From positions 1-64,000 of the forward strand of contig JAFMOC010001065.1 of the NCBI GenBank assembly GCA_019802505.1: a stretch of 64,000 nt of DNA, read 5' to 3'. Of this stretch, positions 41,452 to 53,654 are shown in pieces. The stretch is from Corydoras sp. C115. Its lineage: Eukaryota > Chordata > Actinopteri > Siluriformes > Callichthyidae. A model generated the notes under the pieces. It had not been told where the DNA came from, made no database searches, and saw only the letters and a program-made list of their open reading frames with translations. Made by a program: the position numbers and the translations under genes. Every line of letters begins with the position of its first letter. The stretch's first letter is position 1.

Positions 41452-41957
41452 TCGCGGGGGGGGGGGGGGTTCCCCATGCCCAATCAGGGGAGAATGTTTC
41501 AGCCGTTGGGCAGATACACCCAGGACAGGGGGACAATCTATCACTGAACACACACTCACACACACACACTCTATATGGGGAAATTTGGATGATTTCAATT
41601 GACCTTGATTCATGTTTTTTGGACTGTGGGAGGAAACCCACGCGGACACTGGGAAAACATGCATACTCCACCCAGATTGGGATTCGAATCCGCAGCGCTG
41701 AGAGGAGAACATGCTAAACAACTAAGCCACCGTGTTGCCCGGTTTCCTCCCACAGTCCAAAAATATGGATCAAGGTCAATTGAACTCTCCAAATTGCCCC
41801 ATATAGAGTGTGTGTGTGTGTGTGTGAGTGTGTCCAGCAATAGATTGGCGTCCTGTCCTGGGTGTATCTGACCAGTGCCCGAAATGTTCTACCCTGGATG
41901 AGCATGGAGAGCACCCCTCCACCCGTGAGGATAAAGCCAAAGATAATGGATGGATGG
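41452..41957. mobile_element. Two SINE family 1 copies head to head
   Basis: 41452-41739 lies in minus orientation and 41741-41957 in plus. They fuse at the head, so the plus copy lacks its tRNA part. Between gene C E2 and E1. Confidence 0.8.
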
Positions 41958-42754
41958 AAAATAAGAAGCAACGAGTCTTGTGAACAACAAGTCTGTACCT
42001 GATCTGGTCATTCCGTTCTGGTCACATGGGTTCCTCTGGTCGTTCCTGGTCTTGCGTGTCTCTTCATCTTCATTCATATAAATGTCTTCAGAACCCCAGT
42101 CCTCTGAAACGGTGCAGTTCTTCTCACCTGTACGGTTTTCATAGTTCATATAAACGTCGTCGCTCATGTTCCTCGGCGTTCTCGAGCTTCGGGCAGTGAC
42201 CGTCTCTCTTCTCCACGTCATCCGGATGTAAGAGCGTCTGCGCTTGGGCTGAAGATAAATAGATGTTGTGATGTCATGGAAAGAAGTCAAGAACACTGCC
42301 AATGTTCTGCATGATGAGTGTGAGCATCCAAACCTGAATAACTTATGGGAATGGAGTTCTGTTATGTTGATATTTTAAGGAAGAAACCTGAGGACCAAGG
42401 CTCAGTGGGGGACTCCTCCTCCTTGAGCGGGGGGGGGGGGGGGGCAGCATCAACAGTGTAGGACAGATTGTGCGATGATCATATGACCCATATTTAACAA
42501 TTGAAAACTATAGTCCATTGAGGGCGTCCTGCAGGACCACCGTTTCCTTATTTTCTTATATAATACCACAGCTCCTTTTTTTGGGACCCCATTAAAAGCT
42601 TTCTCTTGATCTACAAACACAGTACAGGCTCTTCCCACCATCGCTACGCAACACCTCTTAAATGTATTATATAAAGCAAACACCTCATTGGTGGATTTTG
42701 CTGGCAAATAACCAGAGTGAGCCGGTGTTTTGAGCGTATAACCAACACTGTTCT

Positions 42755-43170
42755 TCCTTATCCAACCAACCAACCAACCAACCAACCACCCATCCAACAA
42801 ATCAACCATCCAACCACCCACCCAAACATCCATCCATCCATCCACCCACCCAACCATTCATCCATCCATCCAATCTACAGGACATTCATTCCAAACAGTG
42901 TGGAGCATCAGCCATAAGGATCATTAAGGACATTCACCAACCAAACCACAACGTTTTTACATGGCTACCTTTACGAAAACGTCTCTGTACCATCAGAGCG
43001 AGGACTGAGAGACTAAGGGAAAGTTTCTACCCTCAGGCCATTCAATCATTCCACAAAGCACCTCCATATACACACAGTCACTTTCCTTTTTATATCCGCT
43101 GTGTTGGTCACATGGCCACTTTCTACTCTTTACATTTAAATTCATACTGTTTACATGTACTTATATTTCT
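42755..43170 (+). mobile_element. (CCAA/CCATC)n repeat and LINE C-terminal fragment
   Basis: 42755-42875 is a CCAACCAACC to CCATCCATCC simple repeat. After it, 42890-43080 reads SAIRIIKDIHQPNHNVFTWL and RTERLRESFYPQAIQSFHK, the C-terminal signature of a CR1/L2-type LINE ORF2. The fragment is short and not functional. Confidence 0.65.
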
Positions 43171-43839
43171 TTATTGTATTAACTAATTGATTTCTTGATC
43201 AGCCCTTTAACTAAAAACACGGCACAGAATCAAACACATCATCGCTGAAGTTGCCCCGTCCCATAGGAGTCGGGCCCGTGGGGGTCAGGACCCGGAGGAG
43301 CCATGGTGGGCGTGTCTTATTTTCATTATTAAAAGGTGGCAACAATAAATGTGATCCCATTTGTCCTGCTCACAAACATCCACAGAACCAAATAGCGTTA
43401 CTTTAATGTCCCCAAAAATGTATTGTGGTGTTTTTATTTTGGATGAAAGAACCTGATACAACTATTCCATAAAAGTAGAAGACAATTTATTGAGAAAATC
43501 AGCCCCCCCCCCCCACACACACACACACACACACCCTCATACATAACATACTGTTATACAGTCATTAGCAGCGCAGCATAAGTTCAGCAACATCTTTTGA
43601 AAGTAAATGTGTTTGGTTTGTGTTCTATAAATGTGGATCACGACTTAATGAACATGAGACCATGTGGGTTCCGGGTGGGAACCCGTTGAGAACCCCTGCT
43701 CTAAAGTAGATAAAGCACACTCTCATCAATCACACTCCCACAACACAACAGTGGAGTAAATGCTTTAAGAAGAAAAATGTTTAATACAAAGATATCATTA
43801 TGAAAAGTTCTGTTCTTATGTTCAGTTCAGATAAACATC

Positions 43840-44267
43840 TCACATCTCACACATTCCATACATAGAGTAATTACAGGGATAATCATTCCAGTTAGATTCT
43901 GCTTCGTAGTTGTTATTAGTAAAAACACAGTCTTCATTTTTTTTATAATCATTGGGTTCTCCAACACTCCAGAACCTGAAACACATTAAACAATTATCAC
44001 ATGGCTAATTATACATACACAGTCATAACACCAGTAAATGTATATGATATATAGCAGTTACAATCATTCATTCATTCATCTAATTAAATTAATAGCTTAA
44101 TCCTCTAATAGAGTCACAGGGGAGGGGGGTTCCTCACACCCATCCAGGGGAGAACGTTTTGTGCGCTTGTCAGAAAACATCAAAACTTAACCCAGTTCTC
44201 CGGTTTCCTCCCACAGTCATAAAAAACATAGATTCAAGGTAAATTGAATGCTCTAAATTGCCCCACA

Positions 44268-44313
<46 letters not shown>

Positions 44314-45483
44314 CCATTGATAGATTGCCCCCCTGTCCTGGGTGTATCTGCCCAGCGCCCGAAACGTTCTCCCCTGGATGGGCATGAGGAACACACCTTA
44401 TTTATAGCAGAGGAATAGGCGGAAGGGGTAGCATGGTGGCTTAGAGGTTTAGCATGTTCTCCTCTCAGCACTAGGGATTCCCAGTTTGAATCCCAATCTG
44501 GGTGGAGTTTTCATGTTCTCCCCGTGTCCGTGTGGGTTCCCTCCGGGAAATTGAATTGCAAAAGAGCCAACATTGCTGTGCGGTGCACATAAACTTTATA
44601 TTCAGCAGTTTAATAAAACTAATACGGTACGAGAGGGCGTGGCTTAATCTGAATAAAGCAAATAAAGAGGTGTTATTAGTCCAAACGTGTAGTGGAGAAC
44701 AGTTCCACCTCTTTACGTGATTTATTCCCAACAGCACAACCTCGAGCGTCTGGTTGCTTTAATAAAACACAAACACACTATAATAAAAAACAAGCATTGA
44801 TTCAGAAATGCCTTTATTGAAAGATAAATCGTTAATTATCTTATCTTCCACCACGTCATCTAGTGCGATTTATAAAGTGAACTCTGACCCAAAGTGACTG
44901 GTTTCCAGCTTCTCTAACATTCAAACACTGCCAGCTAGTGGCCAAATTACAGAACACAGTTTATTAAAAGACCATAAATACCCGTTTTATAAAGTTTTCT
45001 TTACTCATCTGGTGGTTACTTACGAAGTGTTTAGTGCTGAACTGTCTGTCCATTTAAATTGTCCCTCCTGTTCTACGTCAGTCAGACCAATCCAGACTAC
45101 TATAGATTTAAAGTGCTGATTGATGAACTCCTGGTAGCAGCATGAAGAATACACTTTATATAATTAACTGTTAAACTTATACACCATATGTTTTAAACTC
45201 AACTTCTGTATACATGCAAAGAAATACAATAGTGTTTAAATAAAATTTAAACTTAATGGAATAGTAATGTATCCACTAGAGATGTTTTATTGTTTTCTCT
45301 AGCAATGAATCTCTGATTGTCAGTGCTGAAACACTAGGGGGAGCACTCTGACACATTATGCGACTAACGGCCTGGTCTTGTGACATCAGAGGTATTGTTT
45401 ATGTTGTATGGTTTGTAACGTGACGTTTATCTTTTTTGCCTACAAGAGGAGTGTGTCCTCCACATTTAACCCATCCGTGCAGT

Positions 45484-45528
<45 letters not shown>

Positions 45529-48500
45529 AGTGAAGTGAGTCCACGAGCTTGGAGTGGTGGTGTTCATAGAGCCGGGGGAGTAAATGGTGTTAGCTGCTTT
45601 GCTTAAGGGCACTTCAGCTGTAGTACTTGGTGGGACCGGGAATCAAACCAAGGACCTTCAGGTCACAAAGTTAGCCTCTCAACTACAAGTCTACAGAATG
45701 TGCCACCCCTGTTCAGGAAGCCCATGTCCCTGGGATAGGCCTTATAACCATGGTGACCCTGAGTCCCTCACCTGTTCCTCTCTGCTGTTAATAATCACCA
45801 GATCAGCTTTGTTCTCTTTGCAGGTCTCTCTGCTTTCTCTCCAGATTTTCTTTTTATCAGTGATCCAGTAAAAATTGTGATTAAAATACTTTGCTCCTGA
45901 TATCAGTTCACCACATAAAGAAAAAGAAAATCATTGCCTCTGTATTCTGATGACATTTAGTTAAAAGTCAAAGCAACCTCATCCTCACAGCAACCTCATC
46001 ACACATCCATTGACCTCTTGACCTCTCAGTCCTCCTGTTTAAGCATATATGATCTAGAACCATACAATTGTAAAACTGTTTTATTGTAGCCTCTCCACAA
46101 GCTGTAATCAACGCCTCTCTCTCCAAGACCAACACCCGAGGCATCAGTGTGTACCCCAAAGGTTCTGCTGATGTCTGGGCTCTGCAGGACAGGTCCTTTA
46201 CATAACATGTCTTGAAGGTCACAAAATGCTTTCTCCTGTTCAGTGCCCCCATGAAAGGGGCCCCCTCACTTTTTTCACATGACCATGCAAACAAGAAATG
46301 ATCCATAGTTGTGCCACACCCACTTGTAATTCACACAGTAATGTAAACAAATGCATTAACAAAAGAATTGCTGACTCCTGTCATCCTGGACATCACATCC
46401 CCCAACCACTTCCCCTTTGGTAGAAGATTCAGGGCCATTAAAGCCAGCACAACCAGGTACACTAACAGCTGTCTACCCAGAGCTGTAGCACTCAGCAACC
46501 ACAGTGGACACTCCGCACTTTAAAAAATTCACAACCTACAAATTACTACCTCTTGTACCAGACGGCAGGAGCACAACACCTTCTGTACATCTCATCAATG
46601 TCACACTGTCCTTATACATATCCTAAACCACACACACACACACACTTCCCTGTATACTGCAAGTATTTTCTTAAATGTATTATAGAAAAAACAAGTGAAA
46701 TTCATAACCTACAATCATGAAAACTAAACTGAATACTTTTAGTTTTAACAAAACTTATTAAAATAACTCATTCATGTCAGTCATGACATTGACATCTGAA
46801 TTATAGACAAGAATCACATACCCAGTTTAGATATCAGCCTCTTTAATTCATTGTTCTCCTTTAATTGAATGATTTCATTACTCAGGTTATTGTAATTGGT
46901 CTGTGGTTGTGTGAATTCAGTAGAGATCATTGCATATTTGATCAAAATCTGTATAATGGACACCAGAAGAAGACCAACAGGCAGCAGCAGCAGAAACTCT
47001 GTCTTCAGTTTGGAACATTTGCTCCTGCTGCGATCAGCTCCTGGAGGAAAATGCATAGTCCGGAGTTTAAAGGCAAATTTAAACAAAAACTTTATTATGC
47101 AGCACTACGGTAGTCCACAGAGGACAGGTTATTTATATTTTGAAGTCATAAAACATAACAAAACTTATTATCTTATTTAAACTTATTTTAGAGAGTGTTG
47201 AAGTGCAGGATGGTTCTGTCAGATCTCCTGACATAAAGGGGGGTTTGATGATATTTGGGCTTTTATTTACTTCAACAGTTGTAGAATAAATAGTGTTGAT
47301 GACAGTTTGATGGTAAATTGAGTATGACTTCTAGGATGGGCATAGTGGCTTAGTGGTTAGCACGTTCACCTCTCAGAACTAAGGTTTGAATCCCAATTTG
47401 GATGGAGTTTGCATGTTCTCCCCGTTTTCGCATGGCTTTCCTCTGTGTTCTCCGGTTTCTTCCTGCAGTCCAAAAACATGGATCAAGGTGAATTGAATTT
47501 TCCAAATTGCACCATATAGAGTGTGTCAGTGTGAGTGTGTGTGTTCAGTGATAGATTGGCATCCTGTCCTGGGTGTATCTGCCCAGCACTTCTAGGATTT
47601 ATGCACATACGAATCTAAAAACAGAACCTACGTCACGTCACTGGGTAATTAGACTTAACGTACAGAGCGACTGAACAATCGATTCAACATCGTGCGCATG
47701 CGTGAACTGCTGCAGTTTTCAGTGTCACAAATTTCTCTGCTTTGTTGCTAAATTAAGCAACTTTTTAGAACACATTATGACTTATTTTTTAAAAGCTACC
47801 AGCGACAAATCTAACGACTTTTTATGGTGATATTGGAGACTCTGCAGTGCACAAGTGTTGTAGTGGTTAGATACCTGTTGTGATGCCAGCTTTCCTCTAG
47901 ATGGCACTAATAATGTATTGGTTGATGTGAGTGATTCAGAGAAGTCGGTGTTCTAAAGGCATCTCCGTCACGCCATGTTATTTCAATAAAGAATCCATAC
48001 TGGTCTGTCGGTATCTTAGTGAAGATCTAACTCATGTTCTTCACTTACTGTTCTAAGTGAGCAGCGGGGCTCAAAGCAGCGCATGCGCAAATCCAGCCCC
48101 CCCCCCCCCCTCATTTAATTTGTAGTTCTGACATAATTAGCATTTCTCTCCCACAACGTTATTCCTTTATTCTTAAGCTTTAAATAGACAGATGGACTAT
48201 TAGATAAAGAGACTTTTATTAACTACTTTTCTTACTGAGGCATATATAAGGATATGTGTGTGAGTGTGTATATATACAGTATTAGTAAAGGCTAGTATTT
48301 AATGTATATATTCTGTAGTTATATATTCTGTAGTATAATTGTGGGGGATTAAGCATCTAAGCATCTCACTCACCTTTCACACCTGTATTAATGTGACATG
48401 ACAATAAAGGATTTAATTTTATAGTTATAGTATTCAGCATTCTTGAATGTGTATAATTAAAATTTTTCTAACAACGGCTTCCCCTATTATCGACTCCTCC

Positions 48501-50380
48501 ATTTGAGGCGCACTCCTGCTCGTCTTCTATAATGTGCCTATATGTGATTTTAGACCCAATAGTCAGCAAGGTAACAATATCTAACTAAAACCTGATGTGT
48601 TTTAAAGTAAACAAATATTAAATGAGTCTGCAGAAAGGTAGATTAAAGCTTTTCTGAGATGTAGCTGAGTTCGCTGTTGCTCCTGTCACCACCATTTACC
48701 AGTTGTAATCAAAAAACAGGTTCACGCATGCGCACGATGTTAAATCGATCATCAGATCGGTGCGTTAAGTCTTAATTACCCGGTGATGTGACGTAGGTTT
48801 TAAGTAATCAAGCAAAAAGGAATATGGTAAAGTAAAACTGTCACGATCTGTATTGAAAGGGCAGTCTGGAAACGTGTATGCAGAACAATTGTGATTTATT
48901 GAGAAGCAAGGCAGAGGCAGGGTAATGCAGGAGGAGCATGGATTATCTGATTTGTAGCCAACTGGACCCAGGATGGGGACTGGCATCTGTAACGAGATCC
49001 TGGGCAGAGCACAACACCGAGCAAAAGAACAAAACAACAAAACTAGTTGCAGAAAGATCAGAGAAACACTGTAGAAAGAGAACCCTACACTGGCTATGTG
49101 TGAAGAAAAGGAAACTAATCTAGTGAGATGGTCTTTAGTAGACGAAATAACAAACCCTAATACAGAACAGGATAGCATTAAAAAGAAAGTGCAACATAAC
49201 ACACAGAAGGAAGAAACAGAGATGAATGTGAGAGAGAAGAGAGAGAGTCGGTGAACTGAACAGGACGTCGAGCAGATGAAAACGAAACTGAAACCAACAA
49301 GGGGAGGGGAGACAACGAGAGGGTTCATACACAAGGGAGAAGAAGACGTTATTTCACCGATAGCGAGAGGGTTAGTAAATAGATGCGAAACGTTAGTAAA
49401 CAGAGTGAACACGGATAAGCACAGGTGGTGACGTGCCAGAGGGGCGGACTAGGGTGAGAGCGAACTCCGCCCCAGCCGGCCGAAACCGAACCACCTGTGC
49501 GGACGGACAATAAATAATGCTCTCGGGACACAGAAATCAAGGAACAGGGGAAATGATGGAAACAGAAAGAGAGTAACACAAAATAACGTTCGGAGCGACA
49601 ACAAAAGCACACAGACGTTCACACATGCATGCACACACACACTACCCTAAACACGGAAGTGAGTACACAGACGCTACACGCTAAACAAACAAATGCGCAC
49701 TCACCCAGACAAGATAAACCACAAACAGAAGCAGACAGAGACAGATCGAGGATAACAGCAAAAACCGCTCGGTAAGTATGGCAAAAAACAGGGACAATAC
49801 TTCGCGTCTGTTCAGCCTGAAAACAGAGTTTAAATAGAGATAAACGACCCATCAGAATAATCAGCCACACCTGGTGACGGAGAGAAAGCGGAACAAGAAG
49901 GCGGGGCTGAGAGAGCGAGTGAAAGATCGAGACGGAGAGACAGAGACAGAACCTGGATTTCTTACAAAAACTCATGATAGTTGAATAGTTCAGGGAACAG
50001 AGAAAATTACTATTTGATGAGACAGAGAGATTTAAATAATGGGACAGTCAAATGGAACATGTCATAAATTCATACAGAAAGCAGGGGGCAAAAAGCAGGA
50101 CCAGATGGGGGAGTCACGCCCTCCTGAAGGACTTATATGGACGTAGTAGAGGTCTTGGGGCAGAGCTCTCGGGTCCATATTTTTCATTGTTTGATATTTT
50201 ACACTGTCTATTCAGTAAACACATTAAATACTTTTGGAACGAAACTCTGAACTCTCGACCTCTGAATTCTGAACATTTTTCATGAAACTTAACACAACCA
50301 ATTAGCAACCTAAATACATCCACACAGACTGGACGACACTACACACAAATAGAAGTGTGGTCAGAGGTGCGATTTCTGAG

Positions 50381-50418
<38 letters not shown>

Positions 50419-52320
50419 TCTAAGTAAAGGGAACGTATTGATGTGTATATGTGTGAAGTTAATAAAGGAAACTGGACTCGCATGGTGACTGATCACATGT
50501 TAAAATAGAATGTGGCTCGTATAATGTATATAATGATGATCCACACAACCAGTGTTCCATGGTTCTGTGATTCAGTTCTGTGATTCAGCATTATTTAGGT
50601 TTAGAACATGGTGCAGCTGCTTTGAGACCATGCTCTATAGAAATACAGTGTTTAATTAAAGTCTAAATAAAGAATAAAGCGCTATATAAACTAATAAACC
50701 TGAAAGATGAATATGTAAGTAGGGTTACCTGTGTGTTGAGGCTGTAGGTTTTCATTGATGTTTGCACCCCTGGCCTTTGTGTCAGAGTCGTCAGCTGTAC
50801 AAATCTCAATACTCTCACAATTGTCATCCTCCACCGTTTTGATTCTCTTGTCTGTCAGATCCAAAGCGTTATTATAACAAACCTTCTGCATTCCAGACAT
50901 CGTAAAACAAAACTTACTCTGCTGATCTGTCGCTCTGCAGCAGCTCACAGTCAATACACTGGTTTAACAGAATCAACCTTCTGGAGACGTTAAAAAAGGA
51001 AGTGCTGTCCGTTACTCTGAGGGTATGTCCTTAAATACACATGACATCATTAGATCAATACATGTTCAGGGCTTTTTAAAAATAAACACTGCCCCTGACT
51101 ATTTTTTTTCTTTTTTCTGTTCCGACTTTGTCTGTGATCAGTCAGCGGCGGCTCTGCGCATGCGCAGTTGATTTGAAATGTGGGCATGAAGCGGTGTTGG
51201 TGTAAGTGTGTGAGTGTTGTGGGACGGTAACTGAAGAGCATCTGCTCATCTCAGAGTCTCCAAAAGTCTCCAACAACGCCACAAAGAGGTCTCTACATTT
51301 GTCTCTAGTCTCTTTATTTAAAAAATAAGTCGCTAGAGGCTCTGAAAAGTAACTAAAGAGAGACAGAGACAGAACCTGGATTTCTTACAAAAACTCATGA
51401 TAGTTGAATAGTTCAGGGAACAGAGAAAATTACTATTTGATGAGACAGAGAGATTTAAATAATGGGACAGTCAAATGGAACATGTCATAAATTCATACAG
51501 AAAGCAGGGGGCAAAAAGCAGGACCAGATGGGGGAGTCACGCCCTCCTGAAGGACTTACAGTATATGGACATAGTAGAGGTCTTGGGGCAGAGCTCTCGG
51601 GTCCATATTTTTCATTGTTTGATATTTTACACTGTCTATTCAGTAAACACATTAAATACTTTTGGAACGAAACTCTGAACTCTCGACCTCTGAATTCTGA
51701 ACATTTTTCATGAAACTTAACACAACCAATTAGCAACCTAAATACATCCACACAGACTGGACGACACTACACACAAATAGAAGTGTGGTCAGAGGTGCGA
51801 TTTCTGAGCCTCACACACACACACACACACACACACATTCTAAGTAAAGGGAACGTATTGATGTGTATATGTGTGAAATTAATAAAGGAAACTGGACTCG
51901 CATGGTGACTGATCACATGTTAAAATAGAATGTGGCTCGTATAATGTATATAATGATGATCCACACAACCAGTGTTCCATGGTTCTGTGATTCAGTTCTG
52001 TGATTCAGCATTATTTAGGTTTAGAACATGGTGCAGCTGCTTTGAGACCATGCTCTATAGAAATACAGTGTTTAATTAAAGTCTAAATAAAGAATAAAGC
52101 GCTATATAAACTAATAAACCTGAAAGATGAATATGTAAGTAGGGTTACCTGTGTGTTGAGGCTGTAGGTTTTCATTGATGTTTGCACCCCTGGCCTTTGT
52201 GTCAGAGTCGTCAGCTGTACAAATCTCAATACTCTCACAATTGTCATCCTCCACCGTTTTGATTCTCTTGTCTGTCAGATCCAAAGCGTTATTATAACAA
52301 ACCTTCTGCATTCCAGACAT
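43840..52320 (-). CDS. Gene D: type II membrane C-type lectin receptor with duplicated first exon
   Basis: Minus-strand exons: E5 43840-43975, E4 45024-45130, E3 45772-45896 (see below), E2 46822-47040, and E1 as 50729-50900 or its copy 52149-52320. Any one E1 gives 253 codons in frame. E1 starts MSGMQKVCYNNALDLTDKRI. E2 has FLLLLPVGLLLVSIIQILI and a short stalk. E3 has RESRETCKENKADLVIINS, E4 VVWIGLTDVEQEG, E5 FWSVGEPNDYKKNEDC, NWNDYPC and MCEM. EPN and WND are kept, so mannose-type binding is predicted from family knowledge. The E3 acceptor used by genes C and E (GAAG|GTGATC) is lost. An in-phase ATATCAG|GAGCAA seven codons further in could replace it; if it is not used, this is a pseudogene. 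Confidence 0.6.
44097..44548. mobile_element. Composite of three SINE family 1 pieces
   Basis: 44097-44172 minus (tail part), 44173-44420 plus (headless), 44425-44548 plus (head only). A (GT)n expansion lies at 44272-44310. Intron 4 of gene D; a matching composite lies at 59890-60412 in gene E, so it was there before that duplication. Confidence 0.75.
45485..45710. repeat. (CA)n and a third SINE-like repeat
   Basis: 45485-45527 is (CA)n. 45590-45710 reads GCTTAAGGGCACTTCAGC and GGGAATCAAACCAAGGACC, resembling the complement of a tRNA-like B box. A related copy lies at 60790-60900 in gene E. Confidence 0.6.
46360..46560 (+). mobile_element. LINE C-terminal fragment
   Basis: Reads FGRRFRAIKASTTRYTNSCL then PRAVALSNHS and a stop, a C-terminal LINE ORF2 motif. 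Short; flanked by minus-strand gene D intron. Confidence 0.6.
47340..47590 (+). mobile_element. SINE family 1, 3' truncated
   Basis: Starts GGGCATAGTGGCTTAGTGG and ends TGTATCTGCCCAGCACTTC, right at the left end of the next element. Intron 1 of gene D. Confidence 0.8.
47625..48799. mobile_element. Non-autonomous DNA transposon with about 95-bp inverted ends
   Basis: The left side reads AACCTACGTCACGTCACTGG and then GGTAATTAGACTTAACG. The right side in reverse reads AACCTACGTCACATCACCGG and then GGTAATTAAGACTTAACG. The match continues to CATCGTGCGCATGCGTGAAC on both sides. There is no open frame. The exact outer limit and target duplication could not be set; superfamily unknown. Confidence 0.7.
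48839..49966 (-). mobile_element. Solo LTR with perfect 5-bp target duplication
   Basis: Plus-strand ends TGTCACGATCTG and GGATTTCTTACA, flanked by AAAAC on both sides (48834-48838 and 49967-49971). A TTTATTG at 48896 is AATAAA-like on the minus strand, suggesting minus orientation. 1128 bp; open frames in it look accidental. The class is probably Gypsy-like by the 5 bp duplication (inference). Confidence 0.82.
49936..51357. repeat. Tandem duplication, copy 1, with gene D first exon
   Basis: Near identical to 51358-52777 at a 1.42 kb offset. It starts inside the last 31 bp of the solo LTR and ends AACTAAA. It holds E1 (50729-50900) and about 450 bp upstream of it. Confidence 0.93.
50729..50900 (-). 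CDS. Gene D first exon, copy 1
   Basis: Encodes the cytoplasmic tail from MSGMQKVCYNNAL to ENLQPQHT, ending ACACAG|GTAACC in phase 1. Its translation is identical to that of copy 2. Upstream on the minus strand is a 5' UTR-like stretch; no clear TATA element was identified. Either copy could splice to E2 at 47040. Confidence 0.75.
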
Positions 52321-52777
52321 CGTAAAACAAAACTTACTCTGCTGATCTGTCGCTCTGCAGCAGCTCACAGTCAATACACTGGTTTAACAGAATCAACCTT
52401 CTGGAGACGTTAAAAAAGGAAGTGCTGTCCGTTACTCTGAGGGTATGTCCTTAAATACACATGACATCATTAGATCAATACATGTTCAGGGCTTTTTAAA
52501 AATAAACACTGCCCCTGACTATTTTTTTTCTTTTTTCTGTTCCGACTTTGTCTGTGATCAGTCAGCGGCGGCTCTGCGCATGCGCAGTTGATTTGAAATG
52601 TGGGCATGAAGCGGTGTTGGTGTAAGTGTGTGAGTGTTGTGGGACGGTAACTGAAGAGCATCTGCTCATCTCAGAGTCTCCAAAAGTCTCCAACAACGCC
52701 ACAAAGAGGTCTCTACATTTGTCTCTAGTCTCTTTATTTAAAAAATAAGTCGCTAGAGGCTCTGAAAAGTAACTAAA
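51358..52777. repeat. Tandem duplication, copy 2
   Basis: Same content as copy 1. Differences seen: TACAGTATATGGACATAG for TATATGGACGTAG, a shorter (CA)n at 51813-51837, and single-base changes. It starts with the 31 bp LTR end, so it was copied after the LTR had inserted. Confidence 0.93.
52149..52320 (-). CDS. Gene D first exon, copy 2
   Basis: Same coding sequence and donor as copy 1, 1420 bp further upstream in the sense of the gene. If used, its intron would pass over copy 1. Confidence 0.7.
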
Positions 52778-52937
52778 TATAACGAAAAAGTCACTAAGTT
52801 GACAACTGCTTCTCACATGCACATTCAGCCTCCTACGGTGTCACTTCCTGTCATCACACATATGTCTGCTCTTCTGATGAACCAGACTTCAGCTCATACA
52901 CCGTATGTGTCACATGATCTGTCAGTTCATCTACACC

Positions 52938-53303
52938 AGGGGTGCCCACACTTTTCTGGCCCGAGATCTACTTTTCCATTGGACAGGTCATCGAGATCCA
53001 CCAGGGTTATTCTTTTTTTTAGGCTTTTATATTGAAACCTGTTTACACACATCATGTTAGTATTGTGAATCAGCATAGAAAAGACTGCCTCAGATTGCCA
53101 TTTTCACAGAAATTGCTATTTTATTAAAAACATTCCAGCACATGGGCTCAATCTGGCTCAATATGGTGGCTCAATCTGGGTGGAGTTTCCATGTTCTCCC
53201 CGTGTCCGCGTGGGTTTCCTCTGGGTTCTCCGGTTTCCTCCCACAGTACAAAAACATGGATCGCGGTCAATTCAATTCTCCAAATTGCCCCATATAGAGT
53301 GTG
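52938..53303. mobile_element. hAT-like end fragment and SINE family 1 fragment
   Basis: 52938-53010 begins CAGGGGTGCCCACACTTTTC, a hAT-type terminus, without a visible partner. 53163-53303 is a plus-strand SINE body that is cut at GAGTGTG by the next element. Confidence 0.6.
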
Positions 53304-53650
53304 TGTCACACCCGTCTGCGCAAATGAAGCGCAGAGCTGCAGAGCCGCAGCGCTCTAACGCGCAGAAGGGAGCCAGGCACGCAGGTAGCAGGAACACAAG
53401 TTATTATGGTGTAGTGACACCAAACACACTGGTACATAAAACGAGTGTACAAGAAACTTACAGACGCGCCACGAGGAACACCGGGAATAAATACATAAAC
53501 CCTTCCCATCACGTGCACCAACAAACCAATAAGACTGAGGAACTCATTAACACAAACCAGCTGGAAAGACAACTAATGACGCACGTAGGTTAATTAACTG
53601 AAAACAACAAAAGAAACACAGAACAGGTGACCAAGAAAAAAAATAACAGT
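53304..53650 (-). mobile_element. LTR-like segment
   Basis: It starts TGTCACACCCG within the SINE. Its first 100 bp resemble the edge segment at 63896-64000 (GCGCAG, GAGCCAGGC, CAGGTA blocks). A right end and target duplication were not found, so its class is an inference from the TGTCAC start. Confidence 0.4.
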
Positions 53651-53654
53651 CCGG

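Larger units (their letters stand above)
34926..42167 (-). pseudogene. Gene C: C-type lectin receptor with a stop after the membrane segment
   Basis: Minus-strand exons: E1 41999-42167 (MSDDVYMNYENRTGEKN), E2 40349-40627, E3 36613-36752, E4 35824-35930, E5 34926-35067. Phases fit and total 279 codons. E2 has RLIIVFLVLLLAVLLVSIVL as membrane segment, then ENIQLQTT and a TAA at 40482-40484, where paralogues have a stalk residue before NNL. Past the stop the frame is open. E3 has SWSESRETC, E4 AAWIGLSDRNKEG and WNWIDG, E5 WWEGEPNDYENNEDC and ICEM. EPN is kept but WND is lost (STRADYPC). As read, it would make a 104-residue tail-plus-membrane stub. A sequencing error or stop polymorphism cannot be excluded. 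Confidence 0.72.

Noticed and set aside
48765..49412. 215-residue minus-strand frame, hydrophobic
   Set aside because: Lies across the solo LTR and the adjoining transposon end; crosses element borders, so not a gene.
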